A stretch of DNA of 64,000 bases from Conchocele bisecta (GCA_029237695.1 CM055267.1:12489043-12553042); one strand, 5' to 3'; shown: positions 24,782 through 35,508, counted from the first letter of the stretch. Numbers and translations: made by a program. The notes: generated by a model from the sequence alone, not told the origin.

Positions 24782-25366
24782 TTATGTTAACATATTTGCA
24801 ACATGAAGTAATTTTGGAAAATGCAAAGACATGGCATGATGATATTGTTGTGGTTTACAACATTGACACCCGACATATGTTGAACTTTGTTGAGGTCCTT
24901 CGTAGAATGTTCCGAAGTGATGTTTGAACCAGATCGTTATAGTCCTATCATTCTTGAAGTAATCTGATGAACTGAATGTTTGTTGAATACAGAGACGCAG
25001 AGTATTTCCTCTTGCAATGGCAATCAACACAAATACACAGTATTTTCCACATGTTGTACTGAATACACTTTGTAGTCTCTGTTTGTTAAATGTCCATTTC
25101 GTAGAATTGTTTGTCAAGAAAGACAATATTTCTTCATGTAGTGGTGGTAATCCATAGGAGTCAAAGTAGGTTGCTTCATTCTTCTGGTCGAATACAATGG
25201 CTATCCAATGTTTTCCAGGTTGATCAGAATTATCCGTGTTGATTATGTACGCTTGGACGTCTAATGGTCTGTGATTTGGTAGCTTGTCTTTTGGACATAC
25301 TATTCCGTTTAGTCTCTTCAGCCATATTTATCGATCCAGTATGTGTTGTAATTCGATGGTTTCCAT
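24782..25366 (-). pseudogene. Adenain-like cysteine protease (PRO)
   Basis: About 195 codons, the usual length of the adenovirus-type maturation protease found in Polintons, where it cleaves capsid precursors. One frame runs from an ATG at 25366 to the stop at 24782, broken only by a TAA at 25328-25330 near residue 13. Visible catalytic neighbourhood in the family order: His in GKHWIAIVF, the acidic residue in YFDSYGLPP, Gln in LQSVFS, and Cys in STTCGKYCVF. The N-terminal GIVCPKDKLP block is also typical. It follows the major capsid gene, whose stop is 27 bp upstream. The single early stop may be a real lesion or a base error; a downstream start would lose the N-terminal part. Confidence 0.88.
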
Positions 25367-25392
25367 CTTTGGATGTTGAATTCACCAATACG

Positions 25393-26393
25393 TTACTTTC
25401 CGGCTTGGTTTTGTTCATAATTGACCAATATTAAATAGTCGGTGATCACTTCACGAAGACTATTTATTTCAATCTGGTTATCAAACTCTGAGAACACTAT
25501 GACATTGATGACTTTTTCAAGTGCCTTGGCAAACTGAAGTTCAAGTCGTGAAAAAGATGATCTTCTATTTTTGAGCGCATTCCAGTTGCAATTGTGAATG
25601 TTTTGACTTCTACTCTACGTATAGGAATTTTCATATTCTTTTGAGCTATGAGTCTGTTCATGTCATTGGACACAGCAGGTAATAGCTCGACAGTTCTTAC
25701 ATTGAAACTAACATTTTCAAAATCTATTTTTGCATCTGGTGCGTCAGTGCCGCCTATTAAACAAAACTTTGACGATGCTCTATTGAGTCTTATTCTAATT
25801 TCAATTCCATTGGTAAATATTTTTCTTGTAAAAATAAATCCAAATGCAAGCGTGCTTGAAGTTCGATTACTTTACTCCCAGAAATAAATGAATTCCTCTT
25901 ATTAAGACCTGAATTTTCACCAGTAATGTCAATAGTCTCATATTTACCGGCGGTATCTTTCAACCACATTTCACTAGCAACTAATTGTGTTGATTTACAT
26001 TCAGCGTTATATGACAAAAGATTTTCTAAATATGCCCTAAAAGGATATGTATCAGAATTATTTGTTATCAGTTTATTGTTTGTTTAGATATAAATCAATG
26101 TTACTGAAGATACTATGAAAGAAATTGTTAACTGGAGCAATATTATCATCTGCGTCTAACACAGTATTATCTATTTTTAAAATTTTCAATTTCAAATACA
26201 TGTAAGATTGAGATAAATCTGTCCATTTATCTGTTTGTGGTGGAATTACAAATTCTATTGGAGCATTATTGTTGAGAGAGGAAATCGGAAAATGTTCAAC
26301 CCACTGACTTTCGTGCATAGTAGTCATGGTTGGAGGTACTGATTGAACATCCAACTCCGTCTTACTACATTCACAAGAACCGTTTTGCATCAT
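25393..26393 (-). pseudogene. Major capsid protein, double jelly-roll type
   Basis: Recognised from family-typical stretches: APIEFVIPPQTDKWTDLSQS, NNFFHSIFSNIDLYLN, TAGKYETIDITGENSGLNKR and VIELQARLHLDLF. This is the Polinton capsid protein often labelled F54H12.2-like in animal genomes. It assembles the icosahedral shell. Length about 330 codons fits the family's conserved part. The frame is broken at least three times, near 26085, 25795 and 25545, each by a small indel; in-frame conservation between breaks argues for recent decay or sequencing error. The first ATG at 26393 starts MMQNGSCECSK. It lies directly upstream of the protease in the usual capsid-protease block. Confidence 0.9.
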
Positions 26394-26401
26394 TTTTTAT
26401 T

Positions 26402-26815
26402 TTAGTCAAAAATATCTAAATTTCTGTTAGATATTTTTCTCCTTTTTCTACCAAGACCTTTTTGATTGTTACTTGATTTATGGATATTAACTCTTCGATG
26501 TATTGAACGCGACTGATGTTTCCTTTTATTTTTCTTTGTTTTTATACCTAATTTCTTCAAAAACGATTTTCCTATTGAATTCATTGTTTGTTTACCTCGT
26601 GAAATAATTACATCCTTTGCATTTTTGTGTTGAAGAAAAATATCTTGAGCTAAGCCTATTCCTTGTTTCATTCCTTCATTTTTAAAAGAATTTACCCCAG
26701 TTTTTATTATTGGTTTTATAAATGGTGAAACGGTTATAATTGTAGATTTGAACAAGGATCCTAATCCTGCCCCATACTCACGTGTAACTCCTCGATATAC
26801 AGGATGCATTTTCAA
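26402..26815 (-). CDS. Basic Polinton virion-type protein
   Basis: Intact, 137 residues. N-terminal YRGVTREYGAGLGSLFKS, a hydrophobic/amphipathic stretch near residues 25-45, then a lysine/arginine-rich tail with KKNKRKHQSR and GRKRRKISNR. This architecture (GLG-type start, basic tail) matches a small conserved Polinton protein of unproven function; a DNA-condensing core or minor virion role is plausible from charge alone. Its ATG overlaps the stop of the minor capsid gene by four bases and the major capsid gene starts 8 bp downstream, which indicates a tightly packed capsid block. Confidence 0.78.
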   Translation of the reverse strand: MKMHPVYRGVTREYGAGLGSLFKSTIITVSPFIKPIIKTGVNSFKNEGMKQGIGLAQDIFLQHKNAKDVIISRGKQTMNSIGKSFLKKLGIKTKKNKRKHQSRSIHRRVNIHKSSNNQKGLGRKRRKISNRNLDIFD

Positions 26816-27702
26816 TCTATTTTTCTTTTCCTAAAATGTAACTTCACCATAGACTTTCCAAGAACAAAATGAACAGGATTGCCAGAATCTCCTCTTATAT
26901 TTATATGAATTGTATCAAATTCAGATTTTGATATAGGCATATAATGTAAGTTTAAAAATTCATGGTTAATATGTTGACTACCACTATCATTTTCAATTGA
27001 ATTTGATGTTTTGAATGGTACAACTCTTAAAATCGGATCTTGAATATGTCCTACAATCGAATATTCAACAATATCAGAGTAAACAAACAAATGCCCTCAT
27101 TTAAATTTGACAAATGTGGAAAAAAATCATTTGCATCACTGCTTGGAAAAAATGTATTGGATAATAGCTTTGGATTTCCACCTAACTTTAAAAACAATGT
27201 ATGGTTAAAGTTAATTCCTGTTTTTAGAATTTTCTGGAAAATAAATTTTGGACGTTTCATACCATGAGAATATGAAACGTGAATCGCTTGCTTGTTTTTT
27301 TTTTAAAATATCACTAAAAGAATCTTGAATAAGATTATCAATTGTTTCCAATACATGAGCTATTGATGAATAGGATCCAGTTTGAAAATTAAATTTGATA
27401 CTCCATTTAGTCGGGGTACCATCTTCACTAAAGCCTATCTCATTTGTATCAAATTTTCTAGTTTTTATTTCTGAAACATTCGCGTAGAAAGATAAATCTT
27501 TTGTTATAATATTAAATTCTGTTTCGTCTTTGGTGATATTTAAAAACTGTGAAGGAATAATTAATTCCGCTAATGCTATTTCCCAGTTTTCTTTATCGAC
27601 GCGAACTGTTCGAGGTAATTTAACTTTGAAACAACATTGTATATTTGATGGATAAATATCCATAGAACTATCACTCAGTAAGGTTACGTAAAATGAATTC
27701 AT
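26812..27702 (-). pseudogene. Minor capsid (penton-like) protein
   Basis: Family-typical N-terminus MNSFYVTLLSDSSMDIYPSN and WEIALAELIIPSQF, and C-terminus with VYSDIVEYSIVGHIQDPILR and INIRGDSGNPVHF...KLHFRKR. In Polintons this gene encodes the single jelly-roll vertex protein. Total about 297 codons. The reading frame changes twice, near 27220 and near 27085, through small indels; the middle part (27075-27260) is in a third frame and carries FFPHLSNLNEGICLF. Start at 27702 overlaps the stop of the membrane-protein gene by four bases. Confidence 0.87.
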
Positions 27703-27976
27703 TTTTTACCGTCTGTAAAATCGAAGCCTGCCTGTGGTTTTTTGGTAAATTTTAAACCTGGACTTGGTAAAAGGTATCCAAGAGAACTACTTAAAAGAAC
27801 GAGCCACAATTCACGATTAGGACTTTGGATACTTAAATGAATGATGGCTGTTGTAACAATTGCATGTATTATAATTACTTGAGAAATATATTGAAATTGA
27901 TTTTTTGATATTCGTTTACCACAAAATGAAAACTCTTGTTTTTCTATTTTTCCGTTTTCAATTATATCTTGTTCAT
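27699..27976 (-). CDS. Small two-helix membrane protein of Polintons
   Basis: Intact, 91 residues from the ATG at 27976, which directly follows the integrase stop (TGAATG). Two hydrophobic stretches: ISQVIIIHAIVTTAIIHLSI and LWLVLLSSSLGYLLPSPGLK. The LLSSSLGYLLPSPxLK pattern recurs in animal Polintons. Location suggests co-transcription with integrase and capsid genes. Function unknown; membrane insertion during virion formation or exit is only a guess. Confidence 0.75.
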
Positions 27977-29363
27977 TCATATTATGTTTGATGTTGAAAT
28001 CCAACTTTCAAACTTTGACGGATAACCCATCCAACGAACTTTAGTTTCCTTGATTGTTTTATTACCTACACGTCTTATACGTCGAGCAAGAACTGATTCA
28101 ATTTCATATATTTCATCATCTTTTATACCTTGAATTTCCTTTCCATAAAATGTACCCATTATTTTTTCACCATCAAGATCTTCAATTTTATAAGTTGCTG
28201 GTAAACTTTTATTAATATGAAATATTTTAAATAATTCTTTCGTCCAGTTTGGTAGATAACCCTTTTCAAATGTGCGTTTTGTTTTATTAATACGAACTAA
28301 ATCACCGACATGTAATTTGTTTTTGGTTGGAATAGCTTGTTTCATTCCATACAATGCATGTGTAACCTCAATTTCATTTGAGGTATTGACAGAAATTGGG
28401 GCCCTCTTAATACTACGATGGTATGTCCGGTTGTATCCATCAACACTATTTTGTAAAATATCAATATATTTTCTAGTTTGATGATATGTGAAATATTTCC
28501 ACATACGTGTTTTTAAAGTTCTTTGAAATCGTTCAACTATACTTGCTTTAGTTTCAGGGTTTTCGGTTGTGAAAAAATGAATGTGCTTAGATTTCAAGAA
28601 ATGTTGAAATTCTTTATTTTTAAATTCCGTTCCTTTATCGCTTTGTAAAGACCGTGGCTTGCGTTTTGATGTTTTCATTATCAAATCAAACGCGTTAATC
28701 AATGTTTTCCCCGTTTTGTTAGGAAGGGGTTGTTGTATTATCACTATTGTGGATGAATACAATTAATTGAACGACTAGTTGTGTTCTATCTTTTAATTGG
28801 TACTATCTTCTCTGAGTGCTATTACTAGACTGACTCTGCACATGTGTAACATGGGGAGGGCGGGACTTAATAAGCATGATAAGGGGCTGCTGTGATTGGC
28901 AGGTGCCATGCTACAAGGAGCATGGTCAGGGGTCAGGGTGACTGGTCACTGCAACCTGAGTGGTTGCATAACGACATTGATGGACATAATGTAACAGGGG
29001 TATGACCCAGGCATATTTTGAAAATACATCTATTACACACAATATATATCTTTGATTCTCATTTTCACCTGAGAATTGTTGCATGTCTGCCAAATCAGCC
29101 TGCCATTGTTGATCGATACCTCCTACTATTGTCTTACGACGTGTAAAACGTCTTTGAATTTGTTTATGAAGTGTATATGTTTTTTGTCTACTCAACCATT
29201 ATTGTATATGTTTTAATCTAACATCTGAAAATGTGTTTATTCGTTTAATTGAATCATACAAGTGTTTTGCACTTGTGTAGGCAATTGAACTTTTTGGATC
29301 ATAATATATTTTCTTTAGTAATGAATTAAGTTTCTTCTCTTTATGCTTTAATAAGGCTCCCAT
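27977..29363 (-). pseudogene. Retroviral-type integrase with chromodomain (INT)
   Basis: DDE integrase that would insert the element with a 6-bp duplication. N-terminal part from ATG 29361-29363, then the first catalytic Asp in QWQADLADMQQF and a typical CVIDVFSKYAWVIPL; the second Asp in SLQSDKGTEFKN; the Glu in KASIVERFQRTL; C-terminal SH3-like NKLHVGDLVRINK and a chromodomain-like VRWMGYPSKFESWI. Two lesions: an in-frame TAA near 29202 and an insertion of about 280 bp (28728-29008) right after VIPL. The start overlaps the upstream gene by 16 bp. Non-functional as read. Confidence 0.92.
28728..29008. mobile_element. MITE-like insertion in the integrase gene
   Basis: Splits the integrase codons following VIPL. 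On the minus strand the ends read GTTACATTAT and (inverted) GTTGTATTAT, a terminal inverted repeat, with ACCCCT on both sides as a candidate 6-bp target duplication. No coding content. Boundaries are accurate to a few bases. Confidence 0.65.
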
Positions 29364-30080
29364 CTGTTAAGATATGTTGAATCCGACTTTCTTTTTATAC
29401 CAGTTGGTGTGACTGAAATCTTTGATTTTGGTGTTTTACGATGTTTCATTACTGTTTTAGGTGTACTAAATATTGAATCCGACTCAATGTCAGATGTATC
29501 AGTTTGATATTTATGCATCCAGTTCCATCGTTGTCTATTACCAACTACGTCTTGTGGTATATTGAGTTCCTGTAAAGCTGTACTGAATGTTTCCCAACCT
29601 CTGGGGTTAAATCCTTTTCTTTGACGTAAAGTGTCATTAACTAAATCAATAATATTTGATCCCTTTATAAGTTTTCCTTTATATGTTACTAAACCATTTT
29701 CATCCCAACTGATTTTTTGATTATCTTTCAGCATGCTTAAAAGAAGTTCTGCCTTTCTTTGCATTGTTTTTGGTATACTTTGTAAAATCCTATCATTAAG
29801 TGGTCTTTTTGTACTTTCATTTACTGTAACATGTTGAGGTTCTAAAACTTTGTTAAATGATTCCTGGAATTTATGTAATGTTTCTCCGTGTTGCTTTACC
29901 TTTTCACTTTCCGATAAATCTGTTCTTTCTAAAAGGTTAGATAATTTTTTTTTGAAGTTTAGCTGTATTTGCAATTTGTGGATCCGGTGGGAGCTGAGGT
30001 TTTTGACTTTGTTCTATTTTCCATTTATTCATTTCTTCCAGTAAATGAAAAGGAACAAGTGCCATTTTCCTGACCGACAT
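29348..30080 (-). pseudogene. Conserved Polinton protein, about 240 residues (one frameshift)
   Basis: Starts at the ATG 30078-30080, whose A is the last base of the upstream stop (TAATG). Begins MSVRKMALVPFHLLEEMNKW; a frameshift in an A-run near 29960-29975 moves it into a 208-codon frame with RPLNDRILQSIPKTMQRKAE, KGSNIIDLVNDTLRQRKGF, GWETFSTALQELNIP and a basic C-terminal tail (KTVMKHRKTPKSK). It is a conserved Polinton accessory protein of unknown function; the RILQSIP...LL and 'G...I..LV.D.LR' blocks are recurrent in the family. The coding sequence otherwise looks intact. Confidence 0.72.
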
Positions 30081-30481
30081 TATTTAACTAGAGCTCGAAT
30101 ACCTGCTCTGGCACCAACACCAAGTGCACTACCTAGAACAGCTTTACCTATTAATGGTAATAATGGAAGTAAAAATGGTAAAAGACCTCCTGTTTGATTT
30201 ATAATATTTTTCTTTTTCTTAATTGAAATTGATTTTGATACAAGTTGTCTGAGATGTTTACGCTTTGGATACAATTTATGTTTCTGATCAGATGTAAGTG
30301 TAACATTGCCTTTTAAGAGATTGTAACAACATTCACAAATACACTTAATTATATGATTTGGTGCATTTTTTATTAATTTTTCACGATATTTTTTAAGTTC
30401 ATTAGCTATAGCCAAAAGCATAGCACCATGTTTTTTAATTAATGGTTTCTTTTTACTGGTTTTATTCTTGACCTTACCCAT
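30080..30481 (-). CDS. Core-like protein with GG-hydrophobic C-terminus
   Basis: Intact, 133 residues. A helical N-terminal domain (LLAIANELKKYREKLIKNAP, CICECCYNLLKGNVTLTSDQ), a basic linker with ISIKKKKNIINQ, then TGGLLPFLLPLLPLIGKAVL and a glycine/alanine-rich end. The GG + long hydrophobic + GKA pattern resembles the adenovirus protein X (mu) domain seen in other Polinton proteins. Gene 33018-33937 has the same order of domains, so the two look like paralogues. Stop overlaps the next start by one base. Confidence 0.72.
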   Translation of the reverse strand: MGKVKNKTSKKKPLIKKHGAMLLAIANELKKYREKLIKNAPNHIIKCICECCYNLLKGNVTLTSDQKHKLYPKRKHLRQLVSKSISIKKKKNIINQTGGLLPFLLPLLPLIGKAVLGSALGVGARAGIRALVK

Positions 30482-30537
30482 CTTTATACTAACAATACTT
30501 TATATTGAATGATACAAAATTAATTAATAACTGTATT

Positions 30538-30642
30538 TTATACACCTAAGTACCTTTTAATGTTTGCTGTTAATTCAGGATTTTTAAACGCAAAATCTTT
30601 GTCACGAATCGTAGCCGACTATATTCTTTATCATCCATTAAT
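30538..30642 (-). pseudogene. C-terminal fragment of a Polinton gene cut by a 2.4-kb insertion
   Basis: The minus frame ends at the TAA 30538-30540 and contains KDFAFKNPELTANIKRYLGV, a typical conserved C-terminus of a Polinton protein. A one-base shift lies near 30605. The upstream part of the same gene is at 33018-33937, separated by the insertion 30643-33017. Confidence 0.7.
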
Positions 30643-33017
30643 TGTAACACGGGTCACATAGTCTAGAGCAGTAATCGAATATTCTAGTACAAGACGGTCG
30701 AATAGGTATTGGTGTGTGAAATATCGCCCGTGGAGTACACCGCTGGAGAGAATAGCGCTTTATCCGAAACCGCGCACGGACTACCAGTATTGGATTTTGC
30801 ACTGGTCGTATCTGGGTGATCTACACTGTATATGCAGACTTAGATGCTAGCCTAATTACCTAGTAAGTCATACCTATTTATGACTGAAGTATTTCAGACT
30901 AATTCACCAGATATCTCATGAGCTAGACTGACTGTCAGATCATTAGTCCACTTACGTAAAATTGTGAGCCAAATGTTGGCACATAAGTTTTACATTGACA
31001 AGCAGACTACATGGGATAGTCATGCACTAGGGTGGGGTATATATTCGTTGTAGCACCATATATTATCAGTCGGACATTCAATTTCATTCTTGTGGCATTG
31101 GAGCGCAAGTTTTTCACTGGGAATTGGTGAGTACATATGTTGTTGTTACTTTCTAATGCTGCCATTTAAGTCTGAATCTTGCCAAGACCGGCAATTCTAC
31201 GCAGTGTTATCGTATCCTCGATAATACTGCACTATTTAATTTACCTGAGTTATTTGGCCCCGTTTCGACCAAACGCTTGGTCAATAAAAGCCGTATGGCA
31301 TGTCTCCGATGATGTAGATTATCTCCCTTAATCAAATATTATTGATTCATTAATTCGTCGTGCTTACGTGTAAATAATAACGATTACAGGACTGGCATGT
31401 GGGAGCATTCCGTGAGTATTGTAATGGCATATTATTCTCATGTGTTTTGTTGCATGTCACTCTGACTAATTGCATTAGCAATTTATTGTATTTGTAAAAC
31501 GAAGGGCGAACTCGATTGAAATGTTTAATAACAGTAGCCATGCATTTTATGTTACGATTCAATCGAATATCAGTCTGCGCCCTGTACAATACATGAGAAT
31601 ATTGCCAATTTTAACATGTCACAATTGTAACGTGAATTTTCTGGACGACTTTCATTACTCTATGGGGAAATACATGTTAACTCCTAACCCAGTCGTCTGT
31701 ACATTCATTTTAGTAAGTCCTATTACGTTCGCAGTGTGTTGTAAATATTGTAAATGCTATTGCGACCAGGATGGCCAGATCAGACAGTTCTGCTCTAAGT
31801 GCACTGATTTATACATCGGCAATCTGCAATAAGGACATGATGTGAAGTATAATGTGGTTCAATCACTGATGCTTTGGGTCAGCCTGTGGAATCCTACAGT
31901 CTGATTAGAGTATACAGTGTTTATGATTAGTAATGTAATGTAATGTACTACTGTGAATCTGCACAGGAGAATACTTGGCACAGTTGCTCTTTATTAAGTT
32001 AGCGCAGTTGGCCACGGGCAGTCTGGTCAAAGTAAGGCCTGTCGCAATCAAATGTTTGTTTACTAATGGTAAATAACTGTGAATGACGTCTGTATTCACA
32101 TGTACGGCTGTGAAGAGGTATATCGTTGGGTACACTAGATATAGTGGCTGTTCAGTAATGTGTTATATCGCATTTTCCGACTTATGAATTCCATCAGCCC
32201 CCTTCTTCCAATTAGGGAAAATATCTTTGTGTACATTGCATTGTATCATGTTTTATCATTGTAATATATGATGATGTTTAGTATTGCCATGCAATCAGGA
32301 TATTGATTTCATGTGCACTACTGTGACTATTATTGAGACTATAATCATGTTACATTCTGGTAACAACACCGTTGGTGTTTTGTAGTCCCAGCCAGTACAC
32401 CAGCCAGGCAACCAGCCAGTCAGCAACGAGCGACGGCACGTCCCTACTTTGTGTCTGCGTAATTCAGTACGCAACACAGAGTTATTTACTTATTCTGGAG
32501 TCCACGACACGACACCGTGTGTTAGCGGGGACTCTGCTCCGCGTGGACCAAGGGCGTAATCGAGTGGGGCATATTCAGGTGACGTCATTTCGTCAAAGGA
32601 CGTGAAGAATCGATAGGGACGTTCACCTATGCGTTATGGACCCCATCCGCCCAAGTAGGCTCAGTATCTCCTAAGAACCAGTAACTTTACGACGTTATTA
32701 TAACGTCACTCCCATCATGGCGGAAGCCGGAGTTGTTTAGATGATCTCTAACATTGGATATTTATCCAGATTATGATGACGTTTACTTTTGACTTTACCT
32801 ACCTGTTCCAGAATCGAGGATGTGCCATGGTTGTGAAAGGGCCTGTGGCGGTGGCTGCTAGGGGACGTTGTCCGTACTGACATATTCACTATTGTTTGTG
32901 TTTATCATTTATGTAAATATATCATACTTGTAAAAATATACCTTGTTGTCTCTGTCCACAACGTGCTTGGTGTTCCGTCCCTTCAGTAGACTAGCTCGGT
33001 GTCACCCTGGTGTGACA
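30643..33017. mobile_element. 2.4-kb insertion, unclassified (solo-LTR-like)
   Basis: Interrupts a Polinton gene. Ends TGTAACACGGGTCACA and TGGTGTGACA; read inward they form an imperfect inverted repeat (TGTAACAC/TGTCACAC), and TG...CA is the LTR pattern. A TATA box (31026-31036, GGGGTATATATTC) and an AATAAA (about 31284) lie in an LTR-like order. No convincing protein frame and no clean target duplication, so a long solo LTR or a non-autonomous DNA element are both possible. Confidence 0.6.
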
Positions 33018-33937
33018 ATCTTTTAGATGTTTTATTTCCTTTTCTTTTTGAATAAGTTTGTTTCTGACAGCTTCTTTGGTCTTAGATCTCAAAGATGTTC
33101 TTAACGGTGAAAACCTAGCTATTGGATGTTCATCCAATGCATTATATTCCTGTAACAGTTGTTCATGTTCTTTTGTTGCTTTATTAACAAGTCTAAACCA
33201 ATTTTCAATTTCAGGGCTATACTTGTACTTCTTTTTTTTTGGAGTTTGTAGCTCAAATGAACCAGAATTACTGGGTAAAGATGTATTGTATGATGATCCA
33301 GATTTGTTAGAAGTTGATGTAAATGGTAATTGCGGAGATCTTAAGGAAATTGGTGTCGATGTGAACTGAGGTTTTCTACCCGATAAGGGTGTATGAAACG
33401 ATGATATAGAATTAACGATGAATTAATAGGACTAGGATTTGTAGACATACTAGACATGGAAGAAAATCTTGAAGATTCGTTTTGCTTTTTAGTTGTTTTC
33501 TTTTTAGTTGTTTTCTTTTGAGATTTTTTATTTTGTTTTTTCTTTTGTTTTTTAATTGTTTTCTTTTTAGTTTGTTTTTTGGTTAGTTTTCTATTTTTCA
33601 CGTTTTTTGTACCTGTCCAACGAAGTAAACTTCTAATAATTACACCACCTAAAAATCCGCCACCACCAGGTTTCAATATTATTTTTTTCTTTGTATCATC
33701 ATCAATTGTAGGATCCGCTAATTATTTAACATCTTTTTTATTTTTTTCTATGAAACGCACTGTTTGTTTTGGTAATTTTATTTTATTTTCAACTATATTT
33801 TGCGCAGCTACTGAAAACCATTTCAATATCTCTTTTAATCCAGATTTCAATATTATTTCTCTTGTAAGTTTATGTTGTTCATTACTAAAATTTCTTAAAG
33901 CATGAATAATATTGCCTGATGTGTATGAGAAAGCCAT
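33018..33937 (-). pseudogene. Core-like protein, main part (paralogue of 30080-30481)
   Basis: From the ATG at 33937: helical domain with NIIHALRNFSNEQHKLTREI and FSVAAQNIVENKIKLPKQTV, an in-frame TAA at 33722-33724, then KKKIILKPGGGGFLGGVIIR, a very lysine/threonine-rich repeat (KKKTTKKQ-like), a serine/threonine-rich part, a frameshift near 33413, and a charged C-terminal region with EYNALDEHPIARFSPLRT. It ends abruptly at the insertion (33017) and finishes at 30538-30642. The order of helical domain, basic linker and GG-hydrophobic block is that of 30080-30481. Function unknown; DNA-binding core protein is an inference from charge. Confidence 0.68.
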
Positions 33938-33979
33938 GTCACCATCTTGGTAGAAAGTACAATACTGATATCTATATTA

Positions 33980-34647
33980 CTATATTGGAGAATAAATAGT
34001 AGGTCCTCTAACATCCTTATCTGTAATCCATCGATGAAAAATGTCACTTCTTAAACGAAATTGTTTTTTAATTCGTGATTGAAAATCAATTAACAAATAA
34101 CCATGTTCCTGAGAAGTAGCATCATTGTAGGCTGAAATTAAGTGTGGACTTTGCATTTGACGTGATAATGTTTTAATTTGTAACCCATCACGTTCATTTC
34201 TAAATAAATCATGTAACGAGAATTAAGACTTATAGTTCTACTCGATTTATTTTGTTGAAACATATTTTGTGTAATATATATTACACTTGAATTTCTATGA
34301 TGACCTTTTCTTGTAAACCTTAATTTTATTTTTTCTTCATCTTTTTCTCCTAACATATCATCAAATACTACAAGATATGGAATTGATACATCGGATACAA
34401 TTTCATTTTCATCATCTGGGATACCTTCAATAAATTTGAGGAAATTTAACTTTTCTTGCCTAATAGTATAGCTGGGTTGCCATTCTTTGTAACACCATAT
34501 TATTTTGTCGGGTATAATATTAAATAAATCTTTACGATAATCAATAATCTTTTGTACAATTTCAGTTTTTCCACATCCACTTGGACCTGCTATATAAATG
34601 TTACAAGGATGTTGAAATAACAAACACAATAGGTCTTCGTTCTCCAT
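33980..34647 (-). pseudogene. FtsK/HerA-type genome-packaging ATPase (ATP)
   Basis: Would translocate element DNA into capsids. Walker A GPSGCGKT at residues 21-28, Walker B LVVFDDML near residue 92, and a sensor-like SVIYITQNMF, the order found in Polinton and adenovirus-like packaging ATPases. A one-base shift near 34215, after SLNSRYM, moves the C-terminal part (with DATSQEHGYLLIDF) into another frame that ends at 33980-33982. Total about 222 codons, near the usual length. It is the first gene of the left-arm minus-strand block after the accessory genes. Confidence 0.9.
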
Positions 34648-34742
34648 TGTTTACAGTACAAGGTCCACATGTATTATGATATACTATCATGTGTATAGCA
34701 ATATTTTATTTGAAAAGGAATTCTGTTCGAATAGTTTGGGAT

Positions 34743-34758
34743 GGCCCTGAAAAGGGCC
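34743..34758 (-). terminator. Histone-type 3' stem-loop SL1
   Basis: Minus strand GGCCCTTTTCAGGGCC: 6-bp stem (GGCCCT/AGGGCC) and TTTC loop, the replication-dependent histone mRNA 3' signal. It lies about 200 bp past the stop of the 34956-35508 gene, but most of that gap is an expanded poly-T duplication. Confidence 0.8.
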
Positions 34759-34779
34759 GTTTGGGTAAAGGTGCGAGTA

Positions 34780-34955
34780 CTGTTATTTTTATTTTTAAAA
34801 AAGACACGAGTACTGGTACAATTTTTTTTTATTATTGTTTTTTTTTTTTTTTTTTTTTTTTTTTTATTGTTGTTTTTTTTTTTTGTTGTTGTTTTCTTTA
34901 AAAAAAAGACACGAGTACTGGTACAATTTTTTTGGTAAAAATCATTTGTCATATT
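34780..34955. repeat. Poly-T tract with duplicated flanks
   Basis: Two copies of AAGACACGAGTACTGGTACA (about 34801 and 34907) bracket long T runs broken by GTTGTTG. Frames here encode phenylalanine or lysine runs and are not genes. The expansion separates SL1 from its gene. Confidence 0.9.
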
Positions 34956-35508
34956 TTATTTTCGTGGAATCAAATGATTTTCTTTTTCTGGACGAATGTA
35001 TTTACGATGTGCGCCAGTCCCACTTTTATGTGGATGTATTTTTTCGTCAACTGTATCACACAGAGCCCTTTCGGCATGTTGGCTGATCTGTGCCACTGTT
35101 TTCTTGTCCAATTCAAACTTGATAGGTACTTTCAATGGCTTTGTGTTAAATGTCAAGTCCCGATTTTCCGATGGTTTCTCTAGTTTACTTGATAATGTGG
35201 CTGTCATACGATGCGATGTTCTCTAGTTTCTGTAATATTCTTTCTGTATTGTTGTTCAGTTTCTGTAGTTCTTTCAATATCATCACGTCTTCTTTCTTTC
35301 TTCCTTGGATCTGATGTTGTAATGATTGGTATGATGTAGAATCTTCTATCTTCTGTGCTGGGATGTATACAGGAACAGTTGGCTGCTGCTGCTGCTGTTG
35401 TTGTTGTTGTTGTGGTGGTTTTAAGGTTGGTTGATATATATCATTCATCGCCTCTGCTAATATATGAAAATCTTGACCGGCAAAATCGTAACTTCTGTTG
35501 TCAACCAT
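34956..35508 (-). pseudogene. Glutamine-rich coiled-coil accessory protein (one frameshift)
   Basis: A 107-residue frame (35185-35508) starts MVDNRSYDFAGQDFHILAEA, contains a run of about ten Gln and a predicted coiled coil (ILKELQKLNNNTERILQKLE), and overlaps by 23 bp a second frame (34956-35207) with KPLKVPIKFELDKKTVAQIS and a charged end. The overlap suggests a single protein split by a one-base indel; programmed frameshifting cannot be excluded. The promoter cassette at 35545-35640 lies 37 bp upstream of the ATG, and SL1 downstream marks the 3' end. No family recognised. Confidence 0.6.

Noticed and set aside
27040..27267. Plus-strand frame in the minor capsid region
   Set aside because: Antisense shadow of the capsid gene.
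31521..31832. 103-codon cysteine-containing frame in the 2.4-kb insertion
   Set aside because: No domain pattern, no support from context.
34689..34952. Phenylalanine- and lysine-rich frames
   Set aside because: Poly-T tract and its complement.
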